Part shown: in pieces, positions 60,687 to 64,000 of the stretch
Position numbering within the stretch: position 1 is the stretch's first letter
Layout of the letters: the number at the start of each line of letters is the position of its first letter
NCBI GenBank assembly: GCA_023423275.1
Contig: JAFAFW010000096.1
Span: 1-64,000 of the forward strand
DNA from: Pseudomonadota bacterium
GTDB lineage: Bacteria; Pseudomonadota; Alphaproteobacteria; Rhizobiales; Hyphomicrobiaceae
Length of the DNA: 64,000 nucleotides
Direction of reading: 5' to 3'
Made by a program: the position numbers and the translations under genes
Notes under the pieces: model-generated
Databases searched by the model: none
What the model was told of the DNA's origin: nothing
Seen by the model: only the letters and a program-made list of their open reading frames with translations

Positions 60687-61513
60687 GCGCTGCCGATCTT
60701 CCCGCCGAGGCGATCGCCGCCAAAGCACGCAGCCGCATCGGGCGGTCCTGGTTCACCGACCTGTTTCCGTTCGCAGTCGGCATCGTCATCTGGCAGATCC
60801 TGTCCTCACTGAACATATGGCCACGCGTTCTGTTTCCTTCGCCTCTGGAAGTGGCGGAAGCATTCGTGAGCGACATCGCCAGCGGTGTGCTGCTGGTCAA
60901 CCTCGGTGTCAGTCTGAAAAGCCTCATCCTCGGCTTTCTTGTGGGATCGGCGATCGCCATTCCGCTCGGCTATCTCATGGGACTGAACCGCCGAAGCCGC
61001 GATTTTTTCGATCCGCTTGTCAATCTCCTGCAGGCGATCCCGGGACTTGCCTGGATTCCATTCGCGATCCTTTGGTTCGGCCTCGGTCAGGGCGCGGTCA
61101 CCTTCATCATCGTTATGTCGGTATTCTTCCCGGTGCTGCACAATCTGCTCACCGGCATCCGGATGGTGCAGCCGGTTTTGATCGAGGCTGTGCGAACGCT
61201 CGGGGCCGGCAAAGCCGCCGTAATCAGCCATGTGATCTTTCCTGCCACCCTGCCAAATCTGATGACGGGCATCCGGTTGGGTATCGCCTTCGGATTTCGC
61301 TCACTCGTCGGCGGAGAGATGATCGCGAGCACGAACGGCCTGGGCTATGCCATATTCAATGCGCAGCAGTACTTCCAATCCGCGCGCATCGTTGTCGGCA
61401 TGCTGGCGATCGGCATCACGTGGCTCATCATGGACCGCCTGCTTCTGCGACCCATCGAGCAGCGCACGACGATGCGTTGGGGGCTTGTACGGGAAGGTAT
61501 CGAGACGGCTTAA
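60683..61513 (+). CDS. ABC transporter permease (nitrate/sulfonate type)
   Basis: 276 residues from ATG 60683 (AAGGAG at 60672-60677). Six predicted membrane helices. The permease loop EAVRTLGAGKAAVISHVIFP followed by ATLPNLMTGIRLGIAFGFRS is the BPD-transporter coupling motif and matches the SsuC/TauC type. It ends the operon that started with the GntR regulator; the next gene is convergent. Confidence 0.93.
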   Translation: MSAADLPAEAIAAKARSRIGRSWFTDLFPFAVGIVIWQILSSLNIWPRVLFPSPLEVAEAFVSDIASGVLLVNLGVSLKSLILGFLVGSAIAIPLGYLMGLNRRSRDFFDPLVNLLQAIPGLAWIPFAILWFGLGQGAVTFIIVMSVFFPVLHNLLTGIRMVQPVLIEAVRTLGAGKAAVISHVIFPATLPNLMTGIRLGIAFGFRSLVGGEMIASTNGLGYAIFNAQQYFQSARIVVGMLAIGITWLIMDRLLLRPIEQRTTMRWGLVREGIETA

Positions 61514-61529
61514 ATATACGGATCAGACT

Positions 61530-62621
61530 TCAAGGCGCGTCCGTCATCGCATCTCTCAGGTTCGCCATTTTGGTTGAGAGATCGAACCGCAAGCCGTTTT
61601 CGTCGAACCGGATCTGTGACGTTCCGTTAAAATCCTGCGCGATGACACTCTTCACGATAATAGAGCCGAAACCGGTTCGTGAGGGCTTCGAAACCTTCGG
61701 CCCACCCTCCTCGATCCACGACAAATGGAACTGATCGTCCGAGGCAGGCCGGCCGGCCGTCCAGCGAATACTGACAGATCCTGCTTCGGAGCGGAGCGCG
61801 CCGTATTTCATCGCGTTGGTTGCCAGCTCGTTAATTGCCAGGGCAAGCGACAATGATTGCCGCGAGGCGAGTTGCAGGGATGGGCCTTCCAGATGAAACG
61901 GATTCCGTTCGCTGCGAAAGGGGGAGAGCGCCGCTTCGATCACACTCTGAATGGGGGCTTCATTGAGATAAGTTCCGGCCAACAGGGACTGCACTTGAGC
62001 AAGGGCATTGATACGCTGCCGGAGTAAATCCGCGCTCTCCAGCCTGGAGCGGTTGGCGCGCATCGTCTGCGTCACGATTGCAGAAACCACGGCCAGCATG
62101 TTCTTCCCGCGATGGGTCAATTCGCTATTGAGAAAGCGAGACCTCTTCTCGGCTTCCACCTTTTTGGTCGACTCGATCACCGTGTCCATCAGCCCCCTGA
62201 CCTGTCCTTGTTCATCTCGAATCGGGCTGTAGCAAAACGTGAAATAAGCCAGCTCGTAATGACCGTGCCGATTGATGTTCAGTGGAAAATCCTCGATGAA
62301 CGTCGGCTCGCCGGCGTAGGCGCGTTCCGCGATCGGCCCTATCGTGTCCCACACTTCGCTCCAAACGTCGCTGAACGGCCTGCCCAGAGCCGGGGGCTTC
62401 TCTCCGAGAATCGGCCTGAACGCATCATTGTGGATCGTGATCAACTCCGGCCCCCAGACAACACTCTTGGGAAACTTGGAATTGAGCGCCAGACTGACGA
62501 CGGTCTTGAGACAGGATGGCCAGGTGTCGGGAGACCCGAGGGGATTGGACACCCAATCATAATTTCTGATGGCCGCCGCCATCTCTCCCCCGCCATCGAG
62601 GAAATGCCTGTGATCTGCCAT
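61530..62621 (-). CDS. HWE-family sensor histidine kinase
   Basis: 363 residues, soluble. A PAS-like sensor occupies about 25-150 and includes FTFCYSPIRDEQGQVRGLMD. The dimerisation/phosphoacceptor region is SELTHRGKNMLAVVSAIVTQ with H170, typical of HWE kinases. The ATP-binding domain has LALAINELATNAMKYGAL and the family's W-x-E element in LSWIEEGGP. HWE kinases often act in light, stress or general stress signalling. No response regulator or sigma/anti-sigma gene is nearby. Convergent with the ABC permease, 16 bases apart. Confidence 0.9.
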   Translation of the reverse strand: MADHRHFLDGGGEMAAAIRNYDWVSNPLGSPDTWPSCLKTVVSLALNSKFPKSVVWGPELITIHNDAFRPILGEKPPALGRPFSDVWSEVWDTIGPIAERAYAGEPTFIEDFPLNINRHGHYELAYFTFCYSPIRDEQGQVRGLMDTVIESTKKVEAEKRSRFLNSELTHRGKNMLAVVSAIVTQTMRANRSRLESADLLRQRINALAQVQSLLAGTYLNEAPIQSVIEAALSPFRSERNPFHLEGPSLQLASRQSLSLALAINELATNAMKYGALRSEAGSVSIRWTAGRPASDDQFHLSWIEEGGPKVSKPSRTGFGSIIVKSVIAQDFNGTSQIRFDENGLRFDLSTKMANLRDAMTDAP

Positions 62622-62835
62622 CTACTTCACCTGGAGGGCACCGTTCACGCCGCCTCTGCCTCACCGTTTCTACTTTAACGTAGCCGCATGCGCCAAGTTG
62701 TATCCATCGCCAGGGCCGGACATACTAAACTCCGGCGCCAGCAATTCGGGATATTTGCCGATGGAGGGGTGCACCTGCTAGGCCGGATGCCATCCAGTAT
62801 AAGGCGTCAACTGCGAAGCAATTTCGCTCATTACA

Positions 62836-63582
62836 TCAATGCTGCTCCAGGATGCCCCGGAATGCACGGCGAAGCTCGTCAGCGCCGTCCCGGCGATACC
62901 ATCGGCCATGGGCAAGGATGACGCGTTCCGGCGCCCAGACCAACATCTGTTCCACAGCCCCGCGCAACTCACTGGCTCCGAACGTCAACCGCAGATCTCG
63001 GGGCATCCCGCCATCCGGATCCAGCACACCGCCGAGACGCGTCAGCCAGCGCATGAAGAAGCCCAGCCTTTGCGGCTCCAAGTTCTCGATAAGGTCCGTC
63101 AGGATCAATGTTCTGCTGGCGTGATGGAAGAATTCGACTTCCGTCATATAACTGCCGGCAATGGGAAGCGTTGAGATCTCGTCATCCCATGGATAGCCAC
63201 CTGATGTTTCCAGCGGCATCGTTGCGAAGTCGATGCGTTTTCCCGCCCGCTTCTTGATGCCGGGCGCGAGATAGATCTCTGCGCGCGGAAACCCCGCCTT
63301 CCATTCCGGGATCCACCAATAATGGATGCGGTTAGGGCCGATGATCCAATACGGTTTTCCAAGTCTTTCGACTTCGATCTTGAGGTCGTCTCCGAGAGGC
63401 GTCGGCGAGTGGATGAACAGATGATCGTCATGGAGGCGTACGATCGTCATTCTGGTCGGAAAGGGAATTTTCAGTCCAGGCGGGCCGAACGAAATCGCCG
63501 GGCCATCGACGATCCAAACGTCGTCGGCGATCCTTTTCAGTGTCTGGATCGGCGTATAGGTGAAGTCCGCCATGCCGTTCAT
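62836..63582 (-). CDS. DUF4336 (metallo-beta-lactamase-like) protein
   Basis: 248 residues from ATG 63582, preceded by GAGGA. The DUF4336 signature is clear: LKRIADDVWIVDGPAISFG, PFPTRMTIVRLHDDHLFIHS, and the later HGRWYRRDGADELRRAF. The family is thought to have a degenerate metallo-beta-lactamase fold. A typical HxHxDH metal site is not seen, but single histidines at SPTP-, FFHHASRTLILTDLIENL and VILAHGRW may bind metal. No function is assigned. About 215 bases lie between it and the HWE kinase gene. Confidence 0.87.
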   Translation of the reverse strand: MNGMADFTYTPIQTLKRIADDVWIVDGPAISFGPPGLKIPFPTRMTIVRLHDDHLFIHSPTPLGDDLKIEVERLGKPYWIIGPNRIHYWWIPEWKAGFPRAEIYLAPGIKKRAGKRIDFATMPLETSGGYPWDDEISTLPIAGSYMTEVEFFHHASRTLILTDLIENLEPQRLGFFMRWLTRLGGVLDPDGGMPRDLRLTFGASELRGAVEQMLVWAPERVILAHGRWYRRDGADELRRAFRGILEQH

Positions 63583-63712
63583 AGAGGACGTCCTCGGCCA
63601 AACGGAACGATGAGGCGATCCCCTTTTGCTCGATATGTGAAGGCCCAACGCAGCAGTACCGCAAAAGTTCGCGGAACGAAAAGCTGCAGGGATGCTCTCG
63701 CCACGGAGGAGC

Positions 63713-64000
63713 CTAGCGACGCTGCTTCTTGATGTTCGCGGGATTGGCGCCAATCAGGATCGCCAGCATGCAGATGAGGAACGAGAGCAGCGTCAGCATC
63801 GTCGATACGGCGGCGATGACCGGAGTATTCTCCCACATGATGCTGCTATACATCCGCACCGGAAGTGTGATGGTCGAGGGTCCGTTCAGGAACCAGGCAA
63901 TCACGACTTCATCAAACGAAGCCAGAAACGCAAACAGCAGGCTGCCAAAGATCGCGACCTTGAGCTGAGGCAGAACGACTTGCAGAAAGACACGCAGCGA
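63713..64000 (-). CDS. ABC transporter permease, C-terminal part (cut by window end)
   Basis: The visible 95 residues start in mid-protein at base 64000. They carry the coupling-loop end ending VVLPQLKVAIFGSLLFAFLA then SFDEVVIAWFLNGPSTITLP, and VRMYSSIMWENTPVIAAVST with two membrane helices. This wording (SFDE-type, TLPVRMYSSI) is typical of PotC/YdcV-type polyamine or spermidine/putrescine permeases. The stop is at 63713. N-terminal half and partners lie outside the window. Confidence 0.85.
   Translation of the reverse strand, partial: SLRVFLQVVLPQLKVAIFGSLLFAFLASFDEVVIAWFLNGPSTITLPVRMYSSIMWENTPVIAAVSTMLTLLSFLICMLAILIGANPANIKKQRR

Noticed and set aside
62622..62700. EcfG-type (general stress) promoter in front of the HWE kinase
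   Set aside because: CGTT-like elements occur but no GGAAC -35 at the required distance could be found.
1..64000. CRISPR arrays, insertion sequences, prophage or toxin-antitoxin genes
   Set aside because: No regularly spaced repeats, transposase or integrase-type proteins, or toxin-antitoxin pairs were recognised on either strand.

Overview
The window looks like a chromosomal segment of a GC-rich alphaproteobacterium of the order Hyphomicrobiales (Rhizobiales). Evidence is the rhizobial-type flagellar gene set (motB-motC-motE, flaF-flbT, an FtcR/Rem-type regulator, DUF1217 next to flgF, a FlgJ reduced to its rod-binding domain) and the cysteine block ferredoxin-cysG-DUF2849-cysI-DUF934. Genus cannot be decided from the sequence. 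I saw no tRNA, rRNA, CRISPR array, insertion sequence or prophage gene.

Layout. 1-2.6 kb: 5' part of parC, a small secreted Cys-rich protein with a good terminator, and a secreted protein of unknown function. 3.0-8.1 kb: a class II aldolase gene running into a minus-strand sulfite-reduction operon (ferredoxin, siroheme synthase, DUF2849, CysI, DUF934) preceded by two short palindromes. 8.3-40.8 kb: one continuous flagellar locus. Its minus-strand arm codes for the motor (MotA, MotB, MotC, MotE), C-ring (FliM, FliN, FliG), MS-ring (FliF), rod and L/P rings (FlgB, C, G, F, A, I, H, FliE), the export gate (FliP, FlhB; later FliR, FlhA, FliQ), one flagellin, hook-length control (FliK), hook and junction proteins (FlgE, K, L, D), the flagellin regulators FlaF/FlbT and FtcR. 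A short plus-strand arm (DUF1217, flgF, fliI) starts opposite motA. Most neighbours overlap by 4 bases (ATGA or GTGA), so translation is probably coupled.

41-45.7 kb: a structured AT-rich intergenic region with an exact CtrA-type box (TTAA-N7-TTAAC), an uncharacterised 265-aa protein, a TauE/SafE-type exporter, a possible 72-aa membrane protein and a membrane-bound GGDEF-EAL protein. 46-61.5 kb: a catabolic island. HyuB/HyuA-type proteins are divergent from an acetyl-CoA hydrolase/transferase-family gene. A GntR/FCD regulator then heads a tight plus-strand operon of a class III CoA-transferase, a carboxyltransferase, a biotin carboxylase, a 73-aa biotin carrier, a second carboxyltransferase and an SsuABC/TauABC-like ABC importer. 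The arrangement suggests uptake, CoA activation and biotin-dependent carboxylation of an organic acid whose identity the sequence does not give. 61.5-64 kb: an HWE-type sensor kinase, a DUF4336 protein and the C-terminal part of an ABC permease cut by the window end.

Most unusual points: fliG has no canonical start codon at the expected position (an ATC sits there behind a good ribosome-binding site); the 265-aa unknown gene beside ftcR with a CtrA box; a 28-bp near-perfect palindrome between fliF and flagellin; and a carboxylase operon with two carboxyltransferases but one biotin carboxylase and one carrier.
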